The notes under the pieces were generated by a model. It made no database searches. It was given only the letters and a program-made list of their open reading frames with translations, and was not told where the DNA came from. From Silene noctiflora (lineage: Eukaryota > Streptophyta > Magnoliopsida > Caryophyllales > Caryophyllaceae): a DNA stretch of 47,301 nucleotides. This document shows, in pieces, positions 10,128 through 21,839 of this stretch (the stretch's first letter is position 1; each line of letters starts with the position of its first letter). The translations under genes and the position numbers were made by a program. The stretch is taken from NCBI GenBank assembly GCA_009801015.1, contig VHZZ01000326.1:136094-183394 (forward strand), written 5' to 3'.

Positions 10128-10682
10128 NNNNNNNNNNNNNNNNNNNNNNNNNNNNNNNNNNNNNNNNNNNNNNNNNNNNNNNNNNNNNNNNNNNNNNNNN
10201 NNNNNNNNNNNNNNNNNNNNNNNNNNNNNNNNNNNNNNNNNNNNNNNNNNNNNNNNNNNNNNNNNNNNNNNNNNNNNNNNNNNNNNNNNNNNNNNNNNNN
10301 NNNNNNNNNNNNNNNNNNNNNNNNNNNNNNNNNNNNNNNNNNNNNNNNNNNNNNNNNNNNNNNNNNNNNNNNNNNNNNNNNNNNNNNNNNNNNNNNNNNN
10401 NNNNNNNNNNNNNNNNNNNNNNNNNNNNNNNNNNNNNNNNNNNNNNNNNNNNNNNNNNNNNNNNNNNNNNNNNNNNNNNNNNNNNNNNNNNNNNNNNNNN
10501 NNNNNNNNNNNNNNNNNNNNNNNNNNNNNNNNNNNNNNNNNNNNNNNNNNNNNNNNNNNNNNNNNNNNNNNNNNNNNNNNNNNNNNNNNNNNNNNNNNNN
10601 NNNNNNNNNNNNNNNNNNNNNNNNNNNNNNNNNNNNNNNNNNNNNNNNNNNNNNNNNNNNNNNNNNNNNNNNNNNNNNNNNN
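10128..10682. other. assembly gap (555 N)
   Basis: Undetermined bases. The gap begins inside the presumed Helitron, so repeat content probably caused it. Any reading frame across it is meaningless. Confidence 0.99.
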
Positions 10683-10937
10683 GTGGGATGATGTCACCAT
10701 GACATCATCATATGGTTGAACAATGAGGTGGCTTCACCAAAATGCAAGAAATGTTCTTGTATTTATATAAGTTAGATTGGCTACAAATGTAATGTATAAA
10801 ACTCTAAACTCTAGGTTTTCCGTTTCTTGTAAAGTGGTTTAACACAAATAATGTGTAGAACGGATCCAACCACCAATATATTGTCACCCATATGAGTGGT
10901 ATATCTCATTATATCAATAATAACCCGTTACGATGTA

Positions 10938-11195
10938 CTCCCTCCATTCAAATCCAATCTTCCGCTTTCTCTTTTTGATACTATTCACATTTAAGAAGAA
11001 TTTTCGATATTCTCGATAATTTATAAGAGAAAATATATTCATGTACAATTTTGTTTGCTTCGTCTTTATAAGTACATTAGAAATATAAATTTTTTATAAT
11101 TTTTACAAATACATAACTATAGATATTTATGATATAAAACACACTTGGCAAAAATGAAAAAAACAAAGAGGAAGGTTGGATTTGAATGGAGGGAG
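10938..11195. mobile_element. Stowaway MITE, 258 bp
   Basis: Ends CTCCCTCCATTCAAATCCAA and its complement, flanked by TA (10936-10937, 11196-11197). The interior (ATATTCATGT..TTGTTTG.TTCGTCTTTA) matches the element at 31619-31876, so the two belong to one subfamily. Noncoding. Confidence 0.85.
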
Positions 11196-11202
11196 TAGGC
11201 AT

Positions 11203-11574
11203 GTTATTTCTGGCTTATTTTAGCTAATTTCAAATTAGCTGAGCTCTATTCAGTTCAGTTTCAGTTTATTTCAGCTTGGTTCAGTACATTTTTTCACAAA
11301 TTAAGGTCCCGTTCTTTTGAACTTAATTTCAGATCATTTCAGCTCAGTTCAACTCTTTTCAGTTCAGCTCTTATTTTCACAAATTAACTCTTACTTCAGT
11401 TCAGTTCGGCTTCAATAAGTTCTGTTCAGACAATTTCAGTCTAAAAGAACAAGATCTAACTCTTATTTCAGCTCATTCAAATCAGCTTATTTAGTTTAGC
11501 TTAACTCTATTCAATACAGTTTAACTTCACTCAACTCTATTCAATTCAATTTAGCTCTTATCAGCCGAAATAAC
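11203..11574. mobile_element. CAGTT-rich element interrupted by a related Tourist-like MITE
   Basis: The outer ends GTTATTTCTGGCT and AGCCGAAATAAC are complementary with about one mismatch. The inside is built from degenerate TTCAG/CTCAG pentamers. An inner element at 11305-11456 has ends GGTCCCGTTCTTTTGAACT and (as complement) GATCTTGTTCTTTTAGACT and is flanked by TAA on both sides (11302-11304, 11457-11459), a PIF/Harbinger-type signature. The same inner family starts again at 47111 and related pentamer DNA is at 42380-42790. Confidence 0.6.
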
Positions 11575-12470
11575 ACGGCTGGAATAAAGTGGCGTCTAGA
11601 GATGAATTGATGAGCACATGGCAAAGATACGTAAAATGGAAGTTGAAGTAGTTTAATGAGCAATCATCAAATTATCAAGTTTGGATTCATATGGCTAATG
11701 ATTATCTAATGATAACTTTACTAACGCTTAATAAAGCATTAGCCGTTAACATCACACACTTTATTTGAATCTTTTTTTGTCAATTCTAAATCCATGGACA
11801 CGTGGAACTAATCTTCTTGCAACAATTGTCAACCTATTATTTGTCAAATAATAAATTTCCTTTTTCTTTTCTTTTTCTTCCCGACAAAGTAATTATTACG
11901 TCAGCCTATCTTCACACGGTGATCATATGAGACGGTCTCATTATTTTTAAAATAACTCATTATTAATAATAAATGAATAAGTTTTTTTTTTTTAATTTGT
12001 AAAAATGAACAATAAAGTCTTACGATATAAGATCGTCTTGTTCTACATTATTAGGCGTGCATTGTACTTTTACCTGTAAAATTGTGAGCCCATGCAAGTG
12101 ATGCAACTACCAAAGAAGATATCTTCACATAATTTCCTCCACAAAAAGCCCATTTCCCACCTCTTTCTCATCCCCATGTTTTCTAGCCACACAAAAGGTC
12201 TTTGACCGTCTTACGATAACATATTGTATAAAGTCTCTTCCGGGGTAATTATCGTTTAAAGAAAACCGTATCACTACCCCTTATATCTTTTCTATTTTAT
12301 TCGTCAATTTATTTATTTTTACGAAAACCAATTTTAAAGTTGACGGGTTTTGAATCAAGATGATGATTACTTCCGCTCAGAACTTTTGACATTTACGAAG
12401 TGCTAGTCTTTTGGGGATTGAGAATAGCCATACCCTAACAAAAAAAAAAAAAAAAAAAAAAAATCTAAAA
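11575..12470. other. intergenic DNA and upstream region of the FAF-like gene
   Basis: No gene seen. It includes a repeat-like block with GAGACGGTCTCATT (about 11930) and CTTACGATATAAGATCGTCTTG (about 12020), words common in this genome, and a run of 23 A at 12441-12463. Confidence 0.45.
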
Positions 12471-12477
12471 GTCTCCC

Positions 12478-12486
12478 ATATATAAG
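12478..12486 (+). promoter_or_regulatory. TATA box of the FAF-like gene
   Basis: CATATATAAG lies about 170 bp before the ATG at 12656, giving an expected leader of roughly 140 bases. A second TA-rich word (CTATATATATTC, about 12502) is an alternative. The leader ends in long A and T runs immediately before the start codon. Confidence 0.5.
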
Positions 12487-12655
12487 AACTGATCAACCTT
12501 CCTATATATATTCACATAAATCCCGTGAATTACTCTCTATCTGTCCTCTATTTTTTTTGCACTTTTAACAACTAATTCCCTCCAAATTAAGCAAACATAA
12601 ATATAAAAAAAAAAAAATCACAAAAAGATTTTTTTTTTTAAAAAAAAAAATAGGA

Positions 12656-13525
12656 ATGTCAGCCTGTGAAAGCAGTTTAAGGCACATTTTTGCACAGAAT
12701 TCTCCATCTTCTTGGAAACAAATTACTGCCCTTAATCCACCCATTGATCATTCTTTTGGTGATATATTTGGTGAACAACATTTCGACGAAAAGCGCAACC
12801 CCATATCGTCATCATCTTCTTGTTCTTCACCTTTGTCGAATAATTCAGAAGATAATAAATGGGTAGATGATAAGAGAAATGAGTATAAGGGATCATCATA
12901 CCATAGAAGAAATGACAGTTTTTCGTCTCTGAATTCCGAAAGCCTGCAAATTTGTACTGAAGGGCTTGGTTCTGAGAGTCTTGATGATACTGAGGATTTG
13001 AAGATTGATTCTTCATGTCCCTGGCGTAATAATCATAATAAAAACGACAACAACAAAAACAACGACGAGAATTATCAGTATAGGAATAATAATAATAATA
13101 ACAGTAGTTATAAGATGGAGGAGAAAATGCCAGTAAGAGGGTATTCAGGGTACGAGTACAGGAAGGGGAAGACTAATGGAAAAACATTCCCTCCACCAAT
13201 TTCATGCATAGGGAGGACGGGAAAGCCGCGAGTTTGCTTTCAGTCGTATAGAGAAGATGGACGGTTTGTGTTGAAGGAGATGAAGATTCCGAGACATGAG
13301 AGCCTTCATGCTAGTAGGGAAGATGGACGTCTTCGTCTTTGTTTTGTTCAGCCGTCTGATCAAGATGAGGATGATGAAGATTACGGCGGTGAGGAGGAGG
13401 ACGAGGGGGAGGAGGAGGAGGAGGAGGCAGGAAAGGGTGTTAATAATGTGGATGAAGGAGAAGAGAAGGGAGGAAGGAAGGAGGAAACTGAGGTTAGGGA
13501 TGACATCGAAAGAGGTCATCCTTGA
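12656..13525 (+). CDS. FANTASTIC FOUR (FAF)-like protein
   Basis: Single-exon gene, 289 residues. FAF proteins are plant-specific; Arabidopsis FAF1-4 influence shoot meristem size through the WUSCHEL/CLAVATA circuit, while FAF-like members are less well known (established for the family, not shown here). The FAF domain is at about 178-233: FPPPISCIGRTGKPRVCF, then SYREDGRFVLKEMKIP and HASREDGRLRLCFV. A second conserved patch, LQICTEGLGSESLD, is at 97-110. Between them is low-complexity Asn-rich sequence (about 125-150). After the domain the protein is almost entirely acidic (runs of Glu/Asp, about 236-289), as in FAF-like proteins. The ATG is the first in frame after the TATA box. Minus-strand frames over the 3' half are shadows of the GAG-rich codons. 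Whether it is a true FAF or the chloroplast FAF-like type cannot be decided; no convincing transit peptide is seen. Confidence 0.9.
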   Translation: MSACESSLRHIFAQNSPSSWKQITALNPPIDHSFGDIFGEQHFDEKRNPISSSSSCSSPLSNNSEDNKWVDDKRNEYKGSSYHRRNDSFSSLNSESLQICTEGLGSESLDDTEDLKIDSSCPWRNNHNKNDNNKNNDENYQYRNNNNNNSSYKMEEKMPVRGYSGYEYRKGKTNGKTFPPPISCIGRTGKPRVCFQSYREDGRFVLKEMKIPRHESLHASREDGRLRLCFVQPSDQDEDDEDYGGEEEDEGEEEEEEAGKGVNNVDEGEEKGGRKEETEVRDDIERGHP

Positions 13526-16500
13526 TGTAAAGGTAATTCAGCTGTCAACAAGTTAATCATTTTACAGTTAAACCAACGATTCCCTATTCTTCGGCTTTGG
13601 ACGTATAATAAAGCAAAGTAGCATACTGAATGCAATTTTCGAGTCTTAAGGTTGCATACATCCGACCCTCATCCAATGTAGCAAGGGAGAATGTTGTTGC
13701 TGTAACATTTTTCGTATTTTCCGCTGTAAATTTAAAGAGAAGTAGAGAACTTCCAATAAGATAGTCTTTTAGGTTTGTTTCAGCAACCTAACACAGTATA
13801 CAGTTACTGTGGTAAAATACAAGTTAACAGCATATTCAGAAGGCAATATCAAGCAGATTAATGCCCGAGTAGGCATTAACTTACACCCATGGTTTTAAAC
13901 ACCAGCTGCAACACTAATTCACGACTGAGTTACCAAGGTTTTGCTTTTTCCGCAACTGCATTCAGAAGTAATATTGACCGCATTTTGCGAGATTAGGCGG
14001 CCTTGGTAACCAATACCGCAGATCCTCAAATCTTCCGAAGATGGCGGCCATTGGTTTATACCAGACTACCAGAGTGGCATTTCTGTCAGAAAAGTCTATT
14101 ACCAATCAACTTGCAGAATTACAGTTTTCAGGTTTTCCATGTTTTACTGTATCTTAATTGGTTGTCAGATGTTAGTATCTATTACATGTGATGCAACTAT
14201 GATGCTGATGGGTTCCAGAAACAAAATAGCATGTCAGTATTTCTAAAAACGGGCATATCAATCTTCCGATTAAAAGAGGTCAAATAGCACCTCACTTGGA
14301 TAAATGAGCTACGCTTTTTGCCAGTCGGCTAATCCCTAAGCATTTGTTTCTGTCTCATATATCGTATTTGACCTGTTTTAAGTCTATGACTGATATGTCC
14401 ATGTTAAACCAAAAACTGTGATAACATGTTGCTGATGGCAGTTCATATGTTGCTCTGACTCTTCAATATTACCTCCCGTACCCGTGTCGGATATTTGACA
14501 CTCGGACATGAGTGGAACACTTGGACATTTCATTTTAGACCAAAATAAGATTATCCCTTTTAATAATATAGCCGAATACGACACTTGGACACACACTCAT
14601 GTCGGGATACTTATAACAGAGTCCGAGCGACGTAGGCTGGTGCAAGCTTATCAGAATAATTTAGAATAGAACAATTCTGCCTTAAATAGAAAATAGAAAA
14701 TGAGGTCCAGTTCATATTGTTCTCCTAAATACTCGTGTCCTATAAGTAGCAGTGTAAGTACAGTTGCCAGTACTCTGCTGAAGTCATTGCTACATATAAC
14801 AAACTTCTGCAATTTCACATGACAGTAACATGATGCTCATGCAAAACTGTTCCTTATAGAATTCAGAAAATAAAAGTTGGAATTTGTAGAAAGATTTGTT
14901 ATCCGTACAAGTTATAAAGTCAACATCTATTCGCATTCTTATTCTCGAAATAAGGCGAGTTGGCTGACATGAATCATCGTATGGAACACTTAATATGAAA
15001 TGAAAATATGGACAAGAGTAAGCATGCAAGATGGTAAAATAAACTGAAAACATGTTAAAGTTCATGGTATTCATCATGTTAATGCTTTATTAATTGAATG
15101 AATAAGGAGTTTGTAAGAATATATTTGTTTTGTGTATTGCTTGATGAATAATCGTTACTTTACATTGTGTATGACCTTCCTTATATAGGAAAGACTTAAC
15201 CGACATAATAAGCCTAACAACTTTCCTAACAACTTTCCTAACAAACTTTTAACTAATTTTAAGAATATAATACTATATTTCCAATAAAACATAGCAGCTT
15301 TCGCCATCAATGTGAGGACGACTCTATCCTATGTCTGAATCTACACTTAATATACAACATTTTCAGACGTTTCAACTTCAGACGTTTGAATATCAAGTAT
15401 GCGGGGAAAACTGGATCCCACATGGTGAATTTAGGCTCCTCTTGAGACAGCGAGGTGAAGTCGTAAGGACAGTCTACGGTGTTTCATGATTTAAAGCTGA
15501 CGACAATTTGCAACGATATCAGCACCAGTATATGTCTAGTTGTCTATAAGCAATCTTAGAGACAATTGAGGGTGGAATGTCATGCAGTGAACACTTTCTA
15601 GAGCCTAAATCATGGGTGGAGCCTTGAATAAAGGTTTCACAGTGGATAGCAAAAGTTGAATATCATCATCACAGTGAGAGGTAAATGGAACAGTAGTACA
15701 GATTGACAGAGAATATAACAGAAGCATCAAATGGTGAAGAAAAACCCATTGAATGGAAAACGGAAATCCTCCACCTTTTATGATTATTTAACGCCATGTT
15801 CTTTTCTACTGAAATTATTACAGGTCAACGAAATCTTTCAATTAAAATGAACCGAATCTAGCTGAAGTATGAGAAAACAATGCTGTACACTGTAACATTT
15901 AAGTTCATGTGTTAACCATTTTAAATTATTCCAAATTTGTTAGTTTCTTCTATGATCGGTTTTTTTATGCAAGCACAAACAAGCATGAGCACGAAGTTAA
16001 AGATTAAAAAAAAAAAAAAAAAGCAAGCGTATAAAGTAATTGTTATCCTGCCAAAACATCGGTTGACCAGACATAAGCCACAAAATATCATCATCATCAG
16101 AAGAGCCTTAGTCTCAAAATGATTTGGAGTTGACACATGAGTCAGAGAATAAAAGAGAGATTTTTTATTATAGCAAAAGCTTGACTTGAATGTCGCAAGG
16201 GTAGAATAAGAGGCGAACGATAAGCCGCAGAGTCATTTATTAGCATTCATGGGAGAAAAGGGGTGATATCAGTTGGCACCTTGAAGAAGGAAGAATTCTT
16301 GACCCACATACATCATGGTTTGATTCTTTATGGGGAAAATTATTGAAATGAAGAAAAAAAGATGTTCATGCAAAGAAAGATCTTTTGGGGATGATCAGAT
16401 AACGTATGCCATCCCTTCAAAAACGGCTGGAGTAATAATAATCATGGTCGCCACGGAATATGCATGCATGTAAGCGAGGTATAATAAACACGTAAAAATA

Positions 16501-16940
16501 CCAAAAAAACATATATGAGACCGTTCTACACTTAAAACCAATTAAATGTCCATACGACTGTACGAGTATATGACAGCGGTTTACTGTCAAAGGTTGGAAT
16601 CAATGATTGGGGATTTACACATTTCAAAAGATACCATCCCTGAACATCAACATGAAATAACAGACAATCGTGTGTGTTAGTGTTTAGATAGAGCAAAAGT
16701 CTGCTATATTAAACCACTTTAGCAACTTTCTATCTGAAACAGACTGAAATCCAGCATGAGTGTCAGAGTATGGTGTGCAAATGTGCAATTCTAGGCAGTC
16801 TGCTGGAATTTGCTTCATAATGTTCAGTGAACAGGTGATCGTAGTGAGTGAATTTCACAACGAACATGAACTACCATGTCAATCGAACAAGAGTGTACAA
16901 AATAGTTTGGACTCGTGAATTCTAAATGTGACTTCTAATA
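13526..16940. other. long intergenic stretch, repeats only
   Basis: No convincing reading frame or exon chain was found in about 3.4 kb. It contains a dispersed repeat at 14460-14635, a possible fold-back around 13932-14011 (GTTACCAAGG against CCTTGGTAAC), and a TATA-containing block with AACAACTTTCCT repeated near 15215-15240. That block looks like part of an LTR, but no PBS or second LTR could be paired with it. Confidence 0.45.
14460..14635 (+). repeat. dispersed repeat, copy 2
   Basis: Contains CCCGTGTCGGATATTTGACA and CACTCGGACATGAGTGGAACAC, with the second half CTCATGTCGGGATACTT and GAGTCCGAGCGACGTAGG. The same word set is seen near 9600, 20530 and 43180/44120. Class not determined. 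Confidence 0.5.
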
Positions 16941-16944
16941 ACAG

Positions 16945-17075
16945 GTGTTACTAGCTCAGTCGGTAAGGTAAGGTTATTGAGGGATAGTACTCCTGAGCCA
17001 TGACTCCATGAGTTGGGTTCACAAGCACTAAGCATCAAAAATTACATTTTTGCTCCCTACACACACAAAAATGCC
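16945..17075 (+). mobile_element. tRNA-derived SINE (head with A and B boxes)
   Basis: The A box TAGCTCAGTCGG (16952-16963) matches the pol III consensus well. A B-box-like GGTTCACAAGC is at 17016-17026, weaker at the CGA core. The tRNA-like part continues into unrelated sequence, as in SINEs. No intact tRNA cloverleaf is present, so this is not called a tRNA gene. Confidence 0.5.
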
Positions 17076-17501
17076 GACTTTCAACAAACATTCATGCACC
17101 AGTGAAACGAGCAAATTGTCAATCGTCACAGTTACACACAGAGCTGTACTTCTGACCGTATGGCTAATTTACAGACGAACACTTTTTAATTTTCATGAAA
17201 ACTTGTCTTCAACCAAAAATGATGCGTGATAAAAAGAAAACGCCACAATAACAAGTGAACAAAGGCGGCAATAGCTCAATCATAATATCTCAAGCGCAAC
17301 TACCATGTTCAAAGAACAAAACACTTGAGGAAAATTGACAACATAAAAAATAATCGAAAACAGACATCATGATCCAGCACAACGATAAAATTTCTCAACC
17401 TATCAGGTTTTGTGTTTGGGAAGTCCTGAATTTATAAGTTTAATTTGTATAGAAGGACATGATGCACATGATTTAGATATTTATTTTTAGAAAATCAGGA
17501 A

Positions 17502-20500
17502 TTAAGCATTGCCACCATCCAGGGTAAGGAGCACCTTGTACAATTCAGGACGACGATCACGGAACACACCCCAGCTGCATCTCTGGTACTTTATTTTATC
17601 CAAGTCAAATTGAGCAACAAGCACCGCTTCCTCTTTATCGTCAGCGGAAGCAACAATTTCTCCAGTGGGACCTACCGATAATAAATTTGAGTACGAATAC
17701 AAAAAAAATTAGTAAGTAACTAAATAATGAAAAGCAAGTCGATATTTAAAAAATATGAAAGAAGTAGCACTACATTCAGGAGCTTCAAGAAATTATGACA
17801 TACCTGCTATGAACGAGTTTCCGTAGAATGTGATCTCACTAGCCCCGTGTTCAGTCTCAATTGTTTCCTTTCCAATGCGATTAGATGCCACTAATGGTAC
17901 CTGAGGTTATGTAAGTTGTAAGCATTAATAAATACTATGGCTTTGGATAGACAATTGACAGCAGCAGCACTGCATTTTCACAGAAAATATCTACAACCGA
18001 TCAATTAATAAATCAGCCAATAAAATCACTTGCTAGATTTTATTCACCTGAATTAAAACTAAAAATAAAGTGAAGTTATTAAAAAAGAGACTATTAATCT
18101 ATTATTACAAATGCGTGTCATAAACAAGAGGGACCAGACCGTTGAATTTTACCAACATAGCGCACAAGTAACCGAGTAAAATGACATATGAATCGGCATG
18201 ATATGCGTGCAGAGTTGTAAAACTAAACAGTGCGTCGGCCAACATACCACATTAGCACCTGCATGACCCTGCATCACTCGCTTCCAGTGATCACGAGAAT
18301 CAAGTCCTTGATCTTGAGGTTCTGAGCCAATTGCCGTAGGGTAAAACAATATTTCTGCACCTTGAAGTACCATTGCTCGAGCTGCTTCAGGAAACCATTG
18401 ATCCCAACAGATTCCTGATCCATTTAAAGCAGTTAATTACAGAAGGAACTTTGCAAAAGCCTGGTACCACAAAGATATGCAGCAGCTGCGTGCATAGTCG
18501 AAATTCAAGCATGCAGAAGAAAAACCAGCATTGAGATCACCATGAAGGATAAAAAGAAAATTGAACTCCCGCCATCCCATTTGTATTTTCCCTTTTGACT
18601 TTGATGGTCAACTTGACCTATATTTTTGAGCGGTTAATGGTCAAAGCCGACCATGAACGTCAAAATGGAGCAATATAGATGGATGTAAGATGAAGCCCCC
18701 TGAGAATAAGCTGGCTCAACTGCTCGAGCTATGGTAGTATACACGAACATTAATTAAATGAATCTGAAACTTACCAACTCCAATCTTGGCAAACTTAGTT
18801 TGAAACACCTGTCACGCAAATTTCAAACAGATTTGTTAGTCACATTGGCAAACATTGATCCTGTGCAAGCCCTGAGCTGTTGCACCATCAACTTCAGAAG
18901 AATAAGAAAAGCAAGAGAACTGAAGCACGACAAACACTTAGACAATTTCCAATGTCCTAGAACTTGAAGCAGGAAGCACTTCAACCGTTCCATATGTCCT
19001 AGAAATTGAAGCAGCAAGACTAAGTTCTTACCTTGAAGCCAGTATCACCAGGACTGAAATAAAACTTCTCCTCATAACCTGAGGAAAGAAGGATGTCATT
19101 AAATGAACTGAGTAAACATAAAGAGGTACAAGAGAAGAGAAGGACTTGCTTATTTTAATTACCTGGTCCATCTGGTATATGAGACTTGCGATAAAGACCA
19201 AGATCGGTACCGTCAGCATCAATAATCGCCACAGAATTATAGCGAGCATTATTTGCCTCTTCAAAGAAGCTAACTGGTATCACTACCCCCAGCTCTTTAG
19301 CAAGTTTCTGCATCCTGTCAAAAACCACAAGCATCTTACAACTCAAAATGACAAGTTAAAGGGACACGATGACTCCAAGACACTGTTGACATGTATATAC
19401 CCTTTCATATTTCTAAAGCTTTCTAAGATAAGAAATAAGGAGCATTGGGGAAGCGATTTGAGTCCTTTTTGTTGTACTCCCTCCGTCCCGGTCATTTGTT
19501 GTCCTTTTCCATTTTTGGGTATCTCAATGAATTGTTGTCCTTTCTATTTTAGGATTGCATTTGACGAGTAATTTGATCTTTCACATTCAATTTACTCCAT
19601 TTGTCATCTTATAATTGGCTCCCTCCTCTTTGCTTGGTCTTTGTGCCAAAACCAAAGGACAACAAATGACCGGGACGGAGGGAGTAGTTAACAAATCTTA
19701 TACATCACTCTGTAGCTTGCAGTCTTGCACCATAACAACTCAATAAATCAAATATTACAGTTTATACAGCTCAAACGGCATAGAAATAAGTATATATTTA
19801 TTTTCAACTCTAGCAAGATATTATTGTTTACCACACAAGACATTTTAGAATCTTCCTCACATATATACAACTGTGTTAAGTAAAAAGTAATTGATCACAT
19901 GTATTCTAGCACATTATAAGATAGGTAAGGATTAAGGAGTGTACTTTGTAATTGTCGGATGGCCCTTGTACGGTTTAGCTCGATGAAAGAATTCCTCCTT
20001 CTGGGCTTGACAAAAGTAATACCCTTCAAAGAGTTCCTGAAATACAAAAGCAAGACTTATAGGTTATACCAGTCTGCAGTACGCATCAGATATTTCACAA
20101 GTAACAACATGCAAAAATTATGAAGTTGGAACAAATGTTGTCACAAGGTCAAACTCACACACCTGTATGAGGATGATGTTTGCACCCTTCGCATGTGCAG
20201 CTCTCACAAGCCTGTCAAATTTGACATCAGGCATCCAGTCAACAGATAGAAATCTACAAGAATGGATTGACCCGGAGTTCTGGTGAACGAAACACCAGCC
20301 AGAAGAGTGCTTACAGTTCTCATTGAATCTACCACTGAACTAATGCGGAATAATACATATGGAGTACATTCATTCAAAGTATGTGTACTTCAGGTGACAT
20401 TCAGTAGCAGCTGGATATCAATGCTTTCAGTTCACATATAAGCTTTATTGAAAGTAAAACTGCAAAATGATGGCTAAGTTGAAGCTTAAGGTGGTTCAAG

Positions 20501-21687
20501 CAGTCAAGCTTGCTCGGTTAGAAGTACCCGAAGTACCTCACACAGGTGCATGTCTAAGTGTCGGACAAGGCTATTTCTATTGGGGGGGGGGGGGGGGGGG
20601 GGGGGAAGATGCAGATTTTGGCTTAAAATGAGGCGTCAAGGTGTCATACTCATGTCTGAGCGTCAAGCGTCACACACGGGTATGCGAGGGAATAAAAAGA
20701 GTCAGATTAACATAGATTAGCTCTCTCCAAGCAAGCCACTTGGATACAAATCAGGGTATAATCTTAGAACTACTGGGCATCAGCACCAGCCTGAATTTTA
20801 CATTTTGTAGTTCAACTACTTCCTCCAACTTGAATCAAGCTTCATACTTTCATATTTTGGGACAACCTACTTGCATGCAAAATTGCCAACTTATCCCGAT
20901 ACACCAAATTGTTAAATAGTACTTCCTCCGTTCATTTCATTTCATTTTCATACGCTTGTTTAAATATACTTGGAGTATTTTAATCAAACTTCTGGAAATG
21001 AAATGAATGGAGGTGGTAGATATCTACGTTCTCTTAATCTTGATTTCGTGTTGTCAGCAAACAAAAGCTCGAGAAACGAAGCACAATCAAACACCATTTA
21101 TGAGCTAAACAAACAATCAAACATGAATGTAATTTGTCAAGGCTCAATTATCAAATATACATAGAGCTAATTTCAACATTTTCTCAACTCGGTGGGAACC
21201 AGAATTCATAATTAATGATGAAAAATTCGAGTGAGCTAACTAGAAATACAATAAGCTAGATTAGAAAATAAAATAAAAATCCAAAATTTTAACTAAAACT
21301 TGCAAAGTTTTCAACTTTTCATTTTTCAGGAGCCCCCTCGTTCCGCTGCTACCTCAACTCCCTCCGTCTCATTCATTTGTTTCTTTTTATACTGTATTTT
21401 AATCAAAAGTAAACAAATGATTGGGAAGGAGTACCTCAACTCCCTCCGTCTCATTCATCGCTAGTACTTCGTATTATTCAATACGTTCTTTACATTTGAT
21501 TAAAATACTCTAACGAAAAAATCGTACAGAATCTATTGAACGGGAGATAAAGAGTACGGAAACAAAGCAGAATTAAAATATAAAGATAAATATGAAAAAA
21601 AAACCTTTCAGCGGTGGAAACGTTAGAAACAACGTCGTCTGAGCAAGCGAATTGGAGAGCAGCCACTGTTACTTTCCTATCCGCCAT
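17502..21687 (-). CDS. CPA: N-carbamoylputrescine amidase (CPA/NLP1)
   Basis: Hydrolyses N-carbamoylputrescine to putrescine, CO2 and ammonia, the last step of the plant arginine decarboxylase route to polyamines; cytosolic nitrilase-superfamily enzyme (family knowledge). Nine exons read on the minus strand: 21605-21687, 20163-20211, 19945-20036, 19163-19314, 19032-19078, 18775-18808, 18248-18414, 17804-17900, 17502-17671. All nine join in phase with GT/AG borders to give 296 residues, normal for the family. The catalytic triad is visible: Glu45 (IQELFEGYYF), Lys118 (YRKSHIPDGPG), Cys155 (GICWDQWFPEAARA). The start MADRKVTVAALQFACSDD has a good AAAAATGGC context and a TATA box about 80 bp upstream. 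Introns carry several MITEs, a 24-G run and a dispersed repeat, but no exon is disrupted. Neighbour order matches Arabidopsis At2g27440-At2g27500. Confidence 0.95.
19477..19684. mobile_element. Stowaway MITE in CPA intron 3
   Basis: 208 bp. Ends CTCCCTCCGTCCCGGTCATT and complement, flanked by TA (19475-19476, 19685-19686). Both ends carry the TTTGTTGTCC word in inverted orientation. It lies between exons 3 and 4 of the amidase gene, away from splice sites. Noncoding. Confidence 0.88.
20520..20690 (+). repeat. dispersed repeat copy 3 with a 24-G homopolymer
   Basis: In CPA intron 1. GTCTAAGTGTCGGACAAGG, then 24 consecutive G (20582-20605), then GGTGTCATACTCATGTCTGAG and CACACACGGGTATG. The flanking words match the repeat at 9590-9730. 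The G run may be an assembly or polymerase artefact, or a true G tract. Confidence 0.5.
20922..21016. mobile_element. short Stowaway-type MITE in CPA intron 1
   Basis: 95 bp. CTTCCTCCGTTCATTTCATT at the left, GAAATGAATGGAGGTGG at the right, TA on both sides (20920-20921, 21017-21018). Noncoding. Confidence 0.7.
21359..21460. mobile_element. Stowaway-type MITE remnant pair in CPA intron 1
   Basis: A 73-bp element (21359-21431) has CTCCCTCCGTCTCATTCATT at the left and AATGATTGGGAAGGAG at the right. Directly after it, ACCTCAACTCCCTCCGTCTC recurs at about 21433, followed by a truncated second copy. This looks like a local duplication or a tail-to-head insertion. The left TA is missing (AA instead). 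Confidence 0.55.
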
Positions 21688-21765
21688 TTTTGCGTCGAAT
21701 TTTCTCCCTACTCGCCGAGTTAAAACACTGAGTTAACTCGTCCGAAAATGGGAGAGGGAACAGGG

Positions 21766-21775
21766 GTTTTTATAC
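21766..21775 (-). promoter_or_regulatory. TATA box of the CPA gene
   Basis: GGTATAAAAA on the minus strand, about 80 bp before the CPA start codon (21687). This predicts a 5' leader of roughly 50 bases. Confidence 0.55.
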
Positions 21776-21839
21776 CGTATCGCTCACTGAGTATATATTC
21801 CTCTTGTATTATGATGAGAATATATTCTTGTATTCCTCG

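Noticed and set aside
10095..10719. Long open frames on both strands across 10.1-10.7 kb
   Set aside because: They consist of undetermined bases (N) read as open; no real sequence supports them.
13202..13519. Minus-strand 105-residue frame with Leu-rich, membrane-like runs
   Set aside because: Complement of the GAG/GAT-rich acidic tail of the FAF-like gene; hydrophobicity is a codon artefact.
15120..15290. Possible solo LTR (TATA-containing block with AACAACTTTCCT repeats)
   Set aside because: No TG..CA borders, target duplication or primer-binding site could be confirmed.
16945..17030. Possible tRNA gene
   Set aside because: The A box is good, but the B box is weak and no acceptor stem or anticodon arm pairs; a SINE head fits better.
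19146..19571. Plus-strand 141-residue frame
   Set aside because: It runs over CPA exon 4 in antisense and into a Stowaway MITE, with no family features.
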